A DNA stretch of 64,000 nucleotides from DATARH01 sp963773625 (GTDB taxonomy: Bacteria > Pseudomonadota > Alphaproteobacteria > ATCC43930 > CGMCC-115725). A model generated the notes under the pieces. That model did not search any database, was not told the DNA's origin, and saw nothing but the letters and a program-made list of their open reading frames with translations. The position numbers were made by a program, and so were the translations under genes. Below, one piece after another: positions 55,613 through 64,000 of the stretch (position 1 is its first letter; each line of letters starts with the position of its first letter). The stretch covers positions 62,001 to 126,000 of the forward strand of contig CAVZCJ010000001.1 in the NCBI GenBank assembly GCA_963773625.1. The letters run 5' to 3'.

Positions 55613-58024
55613 ATGACGAGACGCTCGATCACCGTGCTGCACGGGCTCGACCCGGTGCGCAAGCGGCCCGGCATGTATATCGGCGATACCGATGACGGCT
55701 CGGGCCTACACCATATGGTCTACGAGGTCGTCGACAACGCCATCGACGAAGCGCTGGAGGGTTATTGCGACACGGTTACGGTGACGCTCAACGCCGACGG
55801 CTCGTGCACGGTCACCGATAACGGCCGCGGCGTCCCGGTCGGCATTCACCAGGAGGAAGGCGTCTCCGCGGCCGAGGTCATCATGACCCAGCTTCATGCC
55901 GGTGGAAAATTCGACCAGCAATCGTACAAAGTGTCCGGTGGGCTGCACGGCGTCGGCGTATCGGTCGTCAACGCGCTCTCGACGACCCTCGAGATGCGCA
56001 TCTTCCGCAACGGCTCGGAATGGTTCATGCGCTTCCACGACGGCGTGCCCGAGGCGCCGCTCGCCGAACTGGGCCCCGCCCCGATTTGGCCGGAAGGCTC
56101 AAACCGAGCCGGCACGCAGAAAACCGGTACCGAGATCACCTTCCTGCCCAGCGCGCAGACCTTCACCTCGCTGGAGTTCGATTTCACCACGCTGGAGCAC
56201 CGGCTTCGGGAACTCGCCTTCCTGAACGGCGGCGTGACCCTGGTGCTGACCGACAAGCGCGGCCTCGAACCGAAGACCGTGACCTTCCACTACGAAGGCG
56301 GCATCGAGGCCTTTGTCGAATATCTCGACCGCTCGAAGCAGGCGCTGCACGCGCCGGCGATCGCGATCCGCGGCGAGAAGGACGGCATGCTCGTCGAGAT
56401 CGCGATGGAGTGGACCGACTCCTATCACGAGACGATGCTGTGCTTTACCAACAACATCCCGCAGCGCGACGGCGGCAGCCATCTCGCCGGCTTCCGCGCG
56501 GCCTTGACCCGCACGGTCAACACCTATGCGACCGATAGCGGCATCGCCAAGAAGGAGAAGGTCGCGCTCGCCGGCGAGGACATGCGCGAGGGCCTTACCT
56601 GCATCCTCTCGGTGAAACTGCCCGACCCGAAATTCTCGTCGCAGACCAAGGACAAGCTGGTGTCGTCCGAGGTGCGCCCGGTGGTCGAGGGCATCGTCGG
56701 CGACAAGCTGCAGCAATGGTTCGAGGAGCACCCGGCCGAGGCGCGCAAAGTCGTCGCCAAGGTCGTCGAGGCGGCGGCGGCGCGCGAGGCGGCGCGCAAG
56801 GCGCGCGACCTCACCCGGCGCAAGAGCGCGCTCGACATCGCCAACCTGCCCGGCAAGCTCGCCGACTGCCAGGAGCGCGACCCGGCGAAGAGCGAAATCT
56901 TCATCGTCGAGGGCGACAGCGCGGGCGGCTCGGCCAAGCAGGGCCGCGACCGCCGCTTCCAGGCGATCCTGCCCTTGAAGGGCAAGATCCTCAACGTCGA
57001 GCGCGCCCGCTTCGACCGGATGCTCGCCTCGGCCGAGATCGGCACCCTCATCCAGGCGCTCGGCACCGGTATCGGCAGCGAGGATTTCGACGCCGAGAAG
57101 GCGCGCTATCACCGCATCATCATCATGACCGACGCCGACGTCGATGGCAGCCACATCCGCACGCTGCTGTTGACGTTCTTCTACCGCCAGATGCCGCAGC
57201 TGATCGAGAAGGGCTTCCTCTACATCGCCCAGCCGCCGCTCTACCGGCTGCAGCGCGGTAATGCAAAGCCCGTCTACCTCAAGGACGACCCGGCGCTCGA
57301 AGCCTATTGCTCCGAGACGGCGCTGCGCGACGCGGTCTTCACCCAGCACAACGGCGGACAGCGCGGCGCCAACGATCTACGCGGCCTGCTCGAGCAGGCA
57401 CGCGCCCATCGCCGGCTGCTGCTGGCGCTCAACGCCAAGGTCGGCAATCTCACGATCGTTGAGCAGGCGGCGATCGCCGGCGCGTTTACCGGCGACCCGG
57501 CCGACGCGGCACGGCAGACCGCCGAACGGCTCAACCTGATGGGCGAAATTCAAGACGGTCTTTGGCTCGGTGAGACCAACCGCACCGAAGACCTCATCTT
57601 CAGCCGCACCAAGCAAGGCGTCGGCGAACGCCGGCTGATCGAAGCGGCGCTGATGAACAGCAGCGAGGCGCGCCGGCTGACCGCCGACGCCGCCGAGCTG
57701 CGCGAGACCTATGACCGGCCAGGCAAGCTCGCCGCGCGCGACCGCGAATACGCCATCACCGGACCGGTGAGCCTGGTCGAAGCGATCATGGAGATCGGCC
57801 GCCGCGGCATCGAGGTCAACCGCTACAAGGGGCTCGGCGAGATGAACCCCGAGCAGCTCTGGGAGACGACGCTCGACCCGGAAATCCGCTCGCTGCTGCA
57901 GGTCAGGGTCAGCCATGCCGACCTCGCGGAGGAAACCTTCTCGACCCTGATGGGCGACGTCGTGGAGCCGCGCCGCGACTTTATCCAGGCCAACGCGCTG
58001 AGCGTCGCGAATTTGGATGTTTGA
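55613..58024 (+). CDS. gyrB: DNA gyrase subunit B
   Basis: About 803 residues from ATG 55613, where the conserved SITVLHGLDPVRKRPGMYIG begins. GHKL ATPase (EVVDNAIDEA, VSGGLHGVGVSVVNAL), transducer, and TOPRIM (EGDSAGGSAKQGRD; DADVDGSHI) domains, then the C-terminal GLGEMNPEQLWETT. The real start is probably ATG 55507: that frame encodes a typical N-tail (MNNTEHPTEPKPNGANG) up to AYDE, and one extra C near 55623 separates it from the rest. Essential, so the shift is likely an error. Confidence 0.95.
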   Translation: MTRRSITVLHGLDPVRKRPGMYIGDTDDGSGLHHMVYEVVDNAIDEALEGYCDTVTVTLNADGSCTVTDNGRGVPVGIHQEEGVSAAEVIMTQLHAGGKFDQQSYKVSGGLHGVGVSVVNALSTTLEMRIFRNGSEWFMRFHDGVPEAPLAELGPAPIWPEGSNRAGTQKTGTEITFLPSAQTFTSLEFDFTTLEHRLRELAFLNGGVTLVLTDKRGLEPKTVTFHYEGGIEAFVEYLDRSKQALHAPAIAIRGEKDGMLVEIAMEWTDSYHETMLCFTNNIPQRDGGSHLAGFRAALTRTVNTYATDSGIAKKEKVALAGEDMREGLTCILSVKLPDPKFSSQTKDKLVSSEVRPVVEGIVGDKLQQWFEEHPAEARKVVAKVVEAAAAREAARKARDLTRRKSALDIANLPGKLADCQERDPAKSEIFIVEGDSAGGSAKQGRDRRFQAILPLKGKILNVERARFDRMLASAEIGTLIQALGTGIGSEDFDAEKARYHRIIIMTDADVDGSHIRTLLLTFFYRQMPQLIEKGFLYIAQPPLYRLQRGNAKPVYLKDDPALEAYCSETALRDAVFTQHNGGQRGANDLRGLLEQARAHRRLLLALNAKVGNLTIVEQAAIAGAFTGDPADAARQTAERLNLMGEIQDGLWLGETNRTEDLIFSRTKQGVGERRLIEAALMNSSEARRLTADAAELRETYDRPGKLAARDREYAITGPVSLVEAIMEIGRRGIEVNRYKGLGEMNPEQLWETTLDPEIRSLLQVRVSHADLAEETFSTLMGDVVEPRRDFIQANALSVANLDV

Positions 58025-58044
58025 GCGACCCTCTGTTGGGCGCG

Positions 58045-58320
58045 CTAACGCCGCCCGTAGTGAAAGCGGCAGGACAGGATCTCGATCTGTTGCTCCGACC
58101 CGCTGCCCGTGATCCGATAGACTAGGCGGTGTTCGCCGGTTATCCGGCGTGACCACCATCCCGCGTACTCACGGCGCAAAGGCTCGGGTTTTCCGATCCC
58201 AGTAAAGGCTGACTGTTGGATATCCGCAATCAGCTGGTCGATACGGTCAACAATGTCGCGCCGGGATTCTTGCCAGAAGACGTAATCCCGCCATGCCTCC
58301 CTGGTGAATACGACCCTCAT
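58045..58320 (-). CDS. yoeB: YoeB-type mRNA interferase toxin
   Basis: 91 residues with the YoeB/Txe pattern: AWRDYVFWQ, RIDQLIADIQ, GKPEPLRREYAGWWSRRI and the catalytic C-terminal HRLVYRI with SCRFHYGRR. The fold cleaves ribosome-bound mRNA. Start overlaps the antitoxin stop by 4 bp; convergent with gyrB. Confidence 0.92.
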   Translation of the reverse strand: MRVVFTREAWRDYVFWQESRRDIVDRIDQLIADIQQSAFTGIGKPEPLRREYAGWWSRRITGEHRLVYRITGSGSEQQIEILSCRFHYGRR

Positions 58321-58568
58321 TCACCAGGCTTGAACTCAACGAAATCTCCCGCTTCGGCCTCTGCCAGCGAGCGGCGCAGATGCTCCGCATTCGCTGGACT
58401 GCTCAGAAGATGCAGCGTTTCTTCGAGGCTCTCATACTCGGCCAGCGACATCATCACCACCGGATCGCCGTTCTGGCGCGTGACGAGCAAAGGGGCCCGA
58501 TCGGCGCACACCTTATCCATCTGCGCCTTGAGCGTCTGCCGCAGTTCCGAATAAGAAATCGTGTCCAT
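58317..58568 (-). CDS. yefM: YefM/Phd-type antitoxin
   Basis: 83 residues. N-terminal DNA-binding Phd/YefM domain (TISYSELRQTLKAQMDKV, VTRQNGDPVVMMSLAEYESL) and a flexible acidic C-terminus that would cover the toxin. Preceded by a GGAGG site. Together with the toxin it binds the palindrome just upstream to repress the operon, by analogy with YefM-YoeB. Confidence 0.92.
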   Translation of the reverse strand: MDTISYSELRQTLKAQMDKVCADRAPLLVTRQNGDPVVMMSLAEYESLEETLHLLSSPANAEHLRRSLAEAEAGDFVEFKPGE

Positions 58569-58581
58569 GACGCGCCTCCAG

Positions 58582-58603
58582 CTTGTACTTAAATAGGTAC
58601 AAG
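58582..58603 (-). promoter_or_regulatory. YefM operator-like palindrome
   Basis: CTTGTAC-8-GTACAAG (perfect 7-bp arms), 14 bp upstream of the antitoxin start. Contains the TGTAC/GTACA core known for YefM operators. Autorepression by the antitoxin-toxin complex is inferred. Confidence 0.75.
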
Positions 58604-58632
58604 TCGGGGATTTGTCAAAGACGGCTGCCGTG

Positions 58633-59059
58633 TTACTCCGCGGCTTCCTTGATCCCCGCCCCGGGCAGCGCTTCGCTGCCGGTCCAGGGGTGCTCGGCGA
58701 CGTCGAACAGCACGCCTTCGGGCCCGTACAGCTTGACCTCGAAACCGCCTCTGCGGTCCGGGTTCTCCTGGTCCATGTAGTGCGTGCCGCCCGAGCGCCT
58801 CGACCGCCTTTTGCGCCTCGTCGATATTGTCGACGAGGATGCCGAAATGGTGCAGCCCGGTGTAATCCATCCCCTTGCCGATCTGGTCGCTCTTGAAGCG
58901 CAGGATCGCGAGGTCGATGGTGCCGTCGCTGATGTGGTGGCCGTAAGCCAGCGTCCCGTCATTGCTGCTCACGAGCTTGAAATCGAACGCCTTGCAGTAG
59001 AAATCGGCCATCGCGTCGGGGTCTTTGCAGGCGATGGCGAGGTGGCGCAGCTTGGCCAT
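58633..59059 (-). CDS. Glyoxalase/bleomycin-resistance-fold protein 1, one frameshift
   Basis: Intended 142 residues (ATG 59059). The VOC fold is clear: LRHLAIACKDPDAMADFYCKAF at the start (quoted in part), GLHHFGILVDNID in the middle, then after an extra G near 58788 the other frame gives KLYGPEGVLFDVAEH and ends IKEAAE. Conserved H and E metal ligands are present. The reaction is unknown. A paralogue lies directly upstream. Confidence 0.75.
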
Positions 59060-59106
59060 GATTTCGGTTCCTTTAATCGGTGAAGTTCGACGTCTAATCT
59101 CTCTTA

Positions 59107-59172
59107 CCCGTCATGCCCGGCTTTATGCCGGGCATCCACGTGGATGGCCGGAACAAGTCCGGCCATGACGGG
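59107..59172 (+). repeat. 66-bp palindromic (REP-like) element
   Basis: Outer arms CCCGTCATG/CATGACGGG, two inner hairpins (GCCCGG...CCGGGC and GGCCGGA-ACAAG-TCCGGCC) and a perfect central CATCCACGTGGATG. Similar GTCATGCCCGG...ATCCACG repeats are widespread in alphaproteobacterial genomes. It separates the two glyoxalase-like genes and may end their transcripts or be a mobile palindrome. Confidence 0.8.
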
Positions 59173-59195
59173 GAAAGGGGCGAGCAGAGCCCGCG

Positions 59196-59621
59196 TTACT
59201 CGGCCGCGTCTTTGAGCGGCGCGGGCAGCGGCTCCGCGCCGGCCCAGCCGTGCTCGGCGATGTCGAACAGCACGCCTTCGGGGCCGAAGAACTTCTTCTC
59301 GAAATATCCGGCCTGGTGCCCGTCCTGGCCCTGGTCGATGTAGTGCTTGGCGCCGAGGCTCGCGAGCTTCTTCTCGAACGCGTCGACATCCTCGACCAGC
59401 ACGCCGAAATGGTGCAGCCCGCGATAGTCCATGCCCTTGCCGAGCTGGTCGGTCTTGAACTTGAGGATCGCCATGTTGAGCGTGCCGTCGGAGAGGAACA
59501 CGCCGTCGGCGAGATAGCCGTTCGGCCGGCCGACTTCCTTGAAGTCGAACGCCTTCTTGTAGAACTCGGCCATCGCCTCGGGGTCTTCGGCGGCGATCGC
59601 GATGTGACGGAGCTTGGGCAT
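59196..59621 (-). CDS. Glyoxalase/bleomycin-resistance-fold protein 2
   Basis: 141 residues from ATG 59621; the longer open frame upstream belongs partly to the NUDIX gene. VOC fold with PKLRHIAIAAEDPEAMAEF, GLHHFGVLVEDVD and FFGPEGVLFDIAEHGW. Closely related to the neighbouring protein 1, so the pair arose by tandem duplication. Metal-dependent lyase or dioxygenase-type activity is possible; the substrate is unknown. Confidence 0.85.
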   Translation of the reverse strand: MPKLRHIAIAAEDPEAMAEFYKKAFDFKEVGRPNGYLADGVFLSDGTLNMAILKFKTDQLGKGMDYRGLHHFGVLVEDVDAFEKKLASLGAKHYIDQGQDGHQAGYFEKKFFGPEGVLFDIAEHGWAGAEPLPAPLKDAAE

Positions 59622-59656
59622 GGCGTCCTCCGGAATGAGTTGCTGAATTGCTTCTA

Positions 59657-60222
59657 TCACGTTAGCGCATCGAGCGAAATCTCGGCCAGCAGCCGCGCCA
59701 AATTCTTGCCGACCTTGGCGCAGCGCCTCGTCGCGGGTGAACAGGCCGAAGCGGTCGAACTCGCGCAGCCGCGTGCCGTCGCGCAGGACGAAGTATTCCG
59801 AGCAGATCAGCGTCGCCGGATCGGGCAATTCGCGGCACGACCCAGGCAAACAGCGCCAGATCCTTGTCGCGCAGATAGGGAAACGTGCCGAGAGCGGACA
59901 ACGCGCCGGTCGGCGCGGCCAGCCCGGTTTCCTCGCGCAGCTCGCGCCGCGCCGTTTGCTCCAAGGTTTCGCCCCGCTCGATCCCGCCCTTGGGGATGTC
60001 CCAGCGCGGCGAGCGCGTGGCGTGGCCGAGCACCAGGCGCTTGCCGTCGGTGACGATGACGCCGCAGCTGATCGTTTTCGCCGGCAACGCGGTTACGGGG
60101 CGCGACCCGCCGATCACGCCGCCATACCAGCCGCTATACCGGCCGTCTTCGGTGCGCTTGTCGCTATCGGCGCAGGCAGCGAGCGCGAGACAGGCAAGCA
60201 GCACCAACGCAAGGCGCCTCAT
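59657..60222 (-). CDS. NUDIX hydrolase, possibly preceded by a small lipoprotein (frames disturbed)
   Basis: The NUDIX box is intact: GGIERGETLEQTARRELREETGL. Before it lies a separate-looking lipoprotein start (MRRLALVLLACLALAACADS, lipobox LAAC). If one C in the run at about 60094 is extra, the lipoprotein ends GGSRP-stop and the hydrolase starts with TTG at about 60085. Downstream, frames change near 59838 and 59715 and the end is LARLLAEISLDALT with TGA 59657. The fusion seen here is probably artificial. Confidence 0.65.
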
Positions 60223-61055
60223 TTCGCGGCCTCGTAGCGCGCGACCTCTTCGGCATTCTGGGCGCGGAACCGCGTTACCGCCGCCGCATGCGCGGCCTGC
60301 TCCGCCGCTCCGTATTCGGTGTGCGGCCGCGGCTCGTCGTCGAAATGCCCGTAGCGGTCGACGCCGCGCACCAGCATCGCCGATTGCCGCACGCTGGCCC
60401 GGCAGGTCGCCGAGGTCGGGATGTAGCTGATGCCGAAGCCAATGCGCCGGTCGCTCGACAGGTTCGGCCCGGAGCGATGGATCAGATGGGTATGGTGCAG
60501 CGACATCTGCCCGGCCTTCAGCGCCATGAACACGCTGCCCTCGCGCGCGAAATCGACCGTCAGGGTCTGGCCGCGCGACAGGAGGTTGCTGTCGTCGGCG
60601 AACTGGCCGTGATGCAGCTGCCCGCGCGTGTGGCTGCCCGGCACCACCTCCACCGCGCCCGACTCCACCGGCACATCGGTCAGCGCCACCCAGGCGGTGA
60701 CATGCACCGCGGGCTCGAGCCCGAAATAGGTCGCGTCCTGGTGCCAGCTCACATAGGCCGGGTCGCCCGGCGATTTCGGCCAGATCGTGAAGTGGAACAG
60801 GCGGATGTCCGGGCCGATCAGATGCCTCGACCGGGTCGAGCACCGCGGGATGGCGCACCAGCGCATCGACCCAGGGAAACAGCAGATGCGGCTTGAAATT
60901 GTGGCCCTTGCCGAATTGCCGCCCGTCGCGCCGCTCGAAATCTTCGAGCCGGTCGCGAAAGCCGCGCGCCTCTTCCCGGCTGAAGGCGTCGATCGGAAAC
61001 AGAAACCCGTCGCGGTGGTAGCGCGCGATCTCGGCGTCGGAAAGCCCTTGCCCAT
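60219..61055 (-). CDS. Phytanoyl-CoA dioxygenase (PhyH) family protein, two frameshifts
   Basis: Intended about 278 residues from ATG 61055, with one T missing near 61040 and one extra G near 60823. The sequence then reads as a non-haem Fe(II)/2-oxoglutarate dioxygenase: YHRDGFLFPID at the start, SWHQDATYFG with the HxD pair (about residue 110), PGSHTRGQLHHG, and a later HRSGPNLSSDRRI box with the second His and Arg. The substrate is unknown. Its TGA overlaps the ATG of the lipoprotein/NUDIX gene. Confidence 0.75.
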   Translation of the reverse strand: MGKGFPTPRSRATTATGFCFRSTPSAGKRRAAFATGSKISSGATGGNSARATISSRICCFPGSMRWCAIPRCSTRSRHLIGPDIRLFHFTIWPKSPGDPAYVSWHQDATYFGLEPAVHVTAWVALTDVPVESGAVEVVPGSHTRGQLHHGQFADDSNLLSRGQTLTVDFAREGSVFMALKAGQMSLHHTHLIHRSGPNLSSDRRIGFGISYIPTSATCRASVRQSAMLVRGVDRYGHFDDEPRPHTEYGAAEQAAHAAAVTRFRAQNAEEVARYEAAK

Positions 61056-61132
61056 GCGGTTTGCCTCGATCGACCCGACCGCTTGTAGAAGCTAGGGACG
61101 AAGTGGCTGCCACGGCAATGGAGTCGAGGCCA

Positions 61133-62765
61133 ATGACCGAATCGAACTCCGCTCCTACCGCGCGCTGATCGCCGGCCGGCGCGGCGCCGTCGCGGCGAAC
61201 CATCCGCTGGCGGCGCAGGCCGGGCTGATGGCGCTGCGCGCCGGCGGCAACGCGGTCGACGCGGCGGTGGCGACGGCGCTGCGCGCTCGGCGTGGTCGAG
61301 CCGATGATGTCCGGGCTCGGCGGCGACGCGTTCTATCACGTGTTCGACGCCAAGACGCGGCAAGTCGGTGGTGTTCAACGGCACCGGCCCGGCGCCGCGC
61401 GCCGCGACCCCGGAGCGCTACGCCGGCGGCATCCCGCGCACCGGGCCGCTCTCGGTGTCGGTGCCGGGGATGCTCGCCGGGCTCGAGGCGATGCACCGCG
61501 AGTACGGCACGCCTCGCCTGGGCCGAGCTCTGCGTCGAGGCGATCCGGCTGGCGCGCGAGGGTTTCGGCGCGACCCCGAATTACCGGCATTTCGCCGGCG
61601 AATATCTCGCCACGATCGCAGGTCGACCGCCGCAGCGTCGCGGCACTTCCTGCGCGACGGCGCTCCGCCACCGGTCGGGACCCTGATCGTCCAGCCCGAC
61701 CTTGCCCGCACGCTCGAAGAGATCGCCGCCGACGGGCGCGGAGACCTTCTATCGCGGCGCCCTCGCCCGCCGGCTCGCCAAGGCGCTGCCCGAATGCGGC
61801 ACCCTGGTCGCCGAAGCCGACCTCGCCGAGTTCGAGGCCGAAATACAGCAGCCGATCGGCATCGACTATCGCGGCTTCCGCGTGCTGCAGGCGCCGCCGA
61901 ACTCGACTGGGTTTGTCGTGCTGCAGGAGCTGAAGATCGCCGAGAATTTCGACCTCGCCGCGCATGGGCGCTCGGCTCGGCCGATCTGGTCCATGTGATG
62001 GTCGAGGCCAAGAAGCTCGCCTTCGCCGACCGCGAGCGCTGGGGCAGCGACCCGCGCACGCCATCGCCCTGGGCAAGCCGCCGTTCGACGAGATCCTGTC
62101 GGCCGAATATTGCGCCCGCCTCGCCGCGCGCATCGACATGCGCCGCGCCGCGCCGACCCGCTCGCTCGCCGACGCCGCCGGCGACACCACCTATTTCTGC
62201 ACCGCCGACGGCGAGGGCAACGCCGTCTCCGGCATCCAGAGCATCAACAGCGGCTTCGGCTCGGGGGTGATGGCCGGCGATACCGGCATCCTCCTCAACA
62301 ACCGCATGGCCTATTGGCACCTCGACCCCGACCACCCGAATTACCTGCGCCCCGGCCGCCGCGTGCGCCACACGATGAACCCGCCGCTGGTGCTGAAGGA
62401 CGGCGAAGCTGTGGGGCGTCTTCGGCACCCCGGGCGCCGACAATCAGGTGCAGATCAACTTCCAGATCGCCACGGCGATGATCGATTTCGGCCTCGACCC
62501 GCAGCAGGCGGCCGAGATGCCGCGCTGGACCTCGATGGCGCCCGGCCAATACGCCAATTACCCGCATGACGGCCCCGACGTGCTGACCATGGAGCGGCGC
62601 TTCGCGGAGGACGTGCGCCGCGAGCTCGCCCGGCGCGGCCATCCGGTCAACACGGTCGGCGACCTCGACGGCCCGTGCAGCGTCGAGATCATCCGCCGAT
62701 CGGACGGCGGCATGCTGCTCGCCGGCTCCGACCCGCGCCGTGACGGCTGGGCGTTGGCGTGGTGA
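61133..62765 (+). pseudogene. ggt: Gamma-glutamyltransferase, many frameshifts
   Basis: Joined frames give about 540 residues of a GGT-family enzyme: HPLAAQAGLMALRAGGNAVD, VEPMMSGLGGDAFYH, then the autoprocessing site DTTYFCTADGEGNAVSG (catalytic Thr) and GVMAGDTGILLNN. At least eight shifts occur (about 61165, 61275, 61365, 61512, 61625, 61735, 61970, 62066, 62405), mostly single inserted bases with no nonsense change. The enzyme transfers or hydrolyses gamma-glutamyl groups of glutathione-like substrates. Start is uncertain; a signal peptide is not visible. Confidence 0.7.
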
Positions 62766-62773
62766 GCCAAGCG

Positions 62774-64000
62774 ATGAAGCGCGTGTTGACCGGAAGGTTC
62801 ATGCACGAGACCAACACGTTCTCGGTCGTCAAAACCGACATGGCGCTGTGGCGGCGGCGCGACTTCCACACCGAGAACGAAATTCCCGCGGTGTTCCGCG
62901 GCACCCGCTCGGCGATGGGCGCGACCTTCGAGGCCGCCGACAGATTCGGCTGGAGCTTTGGTTCACCCGATCTCGGCGAATGCCAATCCGTCGGGCATCG
63001 TCACCGACGACGCTTTCGAGACCATCGGCGGGATGATCCTCGGCGCGGCCGAGCGGCAAGGCCCGATCGACGGCGTGCTGCTCCATCTGCACGGCGCGAT
63101 GGTCACCGACAGCCATGAGGATGGCGAAGGCGAGCTGCTCGAGCGGCTGCGCCGCGCGCTCGGCCCCGACTGCCCGATCGTCGTCACGCTCGACCTCCAC
63201 GCCAACGTCACGCAAAAGATGGCCGACCATGCGAGCGCGCTGATCGCGTTCCGCACCTACCCGCATATCGACATGTACGAGCGCGCCTGGCAGGGCGCGG
63301 AGCTGCTTGCAGCGCGCAATGCGGGGCGACATCCGCCCGCGCACGGTGATCGCGCGGCGGCCGATGCTGCACGGGCTCGACTGGGGCCGCACGCAGCAGG
63401 GGCCGATGGCCGAGCTGATCGCCCGCGGCGAGGCGCTGGAGCAGGTCGGGCGACGTGCTCGCGTGTCAGCATCTGCGCCGGGTTCGCGCGCGCCAATATC
63501 CGCGACGTCGGGCCGTCGGTGACGGTGACGATCGACATGGCGCGGAGCGATGCGCAGCGGCGCGGCCAAGCGATCGCCGAGGAGTTCATGGACCACGCCT
63601 GGGCGCAACCGCGATTTCACCAAAGTGCGGATGCTCACGGTCGCCGAGGCGGTCGACCCGCTGCCGCGAGGGAAGGCAGGCGATAAGCCGCTGGTCGTCG
63701 CCGACTTCACCGATAATCCCGGCGGCGGCGGGTACGGTGACGCGACCGCCTTCCTCAAGGGACTGATCGATGCCGGGTCGATAGCGTCGCGTTTCATGCC
63801 ATCTGCGATCCCGAGGCGGTAGCGGACGGCATGCGGGCCGGGATCGGCCCGGCGACGCTGACCCTCGGCGGCAAGACCGACCCGCAGGATGGGTGGCGGG
63901 CCGCTGACGCTTGACCGGCGAGATCATCTGCCTGACCAATGGCAGTTCATTGCCTACGGGCCGATGGGCGGCGGGGTCGAGCGCAATTACGGGCCGTCGA
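62774..64000 (+). pseudogene. M81-family metallopeptidase (MlrC-like), many frameshifts, runs off window
   Basis: ATG 62774, 8 bp after the ggt stop. The joined sequence matches the MlrC/M81 family: GRFMHETNTFS (about 7-17), GVLLHLHGAMVTD with metal-binding residues, and DLHANVT. It continues with FRTYPHIDMYE, VVADFTDNPGGGGYGD and FIAYGPMGGGVERNYG near the window end. At least nine shifts occur (62955, 63309, 63447, 63467, 63609, 63778, 63892, 63914, 63943). MlrC hydrolyses small peptides; the real substrate is unknown. Confidence 0.7.

Overview
The window is about 64 kb of GC-rich chromosome from an alphaproteobacterium. The lineage is read from gene order (lnt / XRE regulator / metK / trmB / rimP-nusA-infB-rbfA-truB-rpsO-pnp, and dnaA-dnaN-recF-gyrB beside rpsT, mutM, ubiE, ubiB, coaBC and dut) and from an Irr-type iron regulator next to a rubrerythrin gene that has a perfect Irr (ICE-type) box. 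This looks most like the Rhodospirillales and relatives; the genus cannot be named from sequence alone.

Layout. (1) 1-3350: end of a plsC-type acyltransferase, then miaB, phoH and ybeY with overlapping ends. (2) 3351-19598: an integrated element separating ybeY from its usual partners corC and lnt. It starts with a P4-type tyrosine integrase and carries a broken AlpA-like gene, an archaeo-eukaryotic-type primase plus RecA-fold helicase module, an unknown two-gene cassette, a long regulatory stretch with 39-bp direct repeats and 10-bp-spaced iterons, a terminase-large-subunit-like gene and several small phage-type genes. No capsid, portal or tail gene is recognisable, so a phage satellite or a capsid-less prophage remnant is the best reading. 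Its distal part holds small exported proteins, a duplicated small DNA-binding-like gene, a tRNA-like sequence and little else. (3) 19599-34105: corC, lnt, an XRE regulator, metK, trmB and the long translation/transcription operon to pnp. (4) 34175-42637: glycerophosphodiesterase, a nitronate-monooxygenase-like protein, a GT41-type TPR glycosyltransferase, irr, the rubrerythrin / Fe-S oxidoreductase / DUF3501 set, a split chromate transporter and an SH3 protein. (5) 42725-49141 (minus strand): an Rrf2 regulator with cysK and moeB, then dut, coaBC, ubiB and ubiE. (6) 49161-58024: mutM, enoyl-CoA hydratase, rpsT, dnaA, dnaN, recF, gyrB. (7) 58045-64000: a YoeB/YefM toxin-antitoxin pair, two tandem glyoxalase-fold genes, a NUDIX hydrolase, a PhyH dioxygenase, a gamma-glutamyltransferase and an M81 peptidase.

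Frameshifts. Reading frames are clean over most of the core, but many single-base shifts occur in the element and, at high density, from about 58.7 kb to the right end. In nearly every case the protein continues in another frame with no nonsense mutation, and essential genes (gyrB N-terminus, coaBC) are hit too. Most of these are therefore probably sequencing or assembly errors rather than decay. Wherever a gene is called interrupted, the intended protein is described across frames.

Most interesting signals: the capsid-less primase/helicase/terminase element; its repeat-rich 9.9-10.5 kb control region; a CATACRATYGTATG palindrome shared by the chromosomal XRE promoter and the element; the ICE box plus a second perfect palindrome in front of rubrerythrin; a palindromic element inserted in frame in recF; and an anomalous tRNA-like gene.
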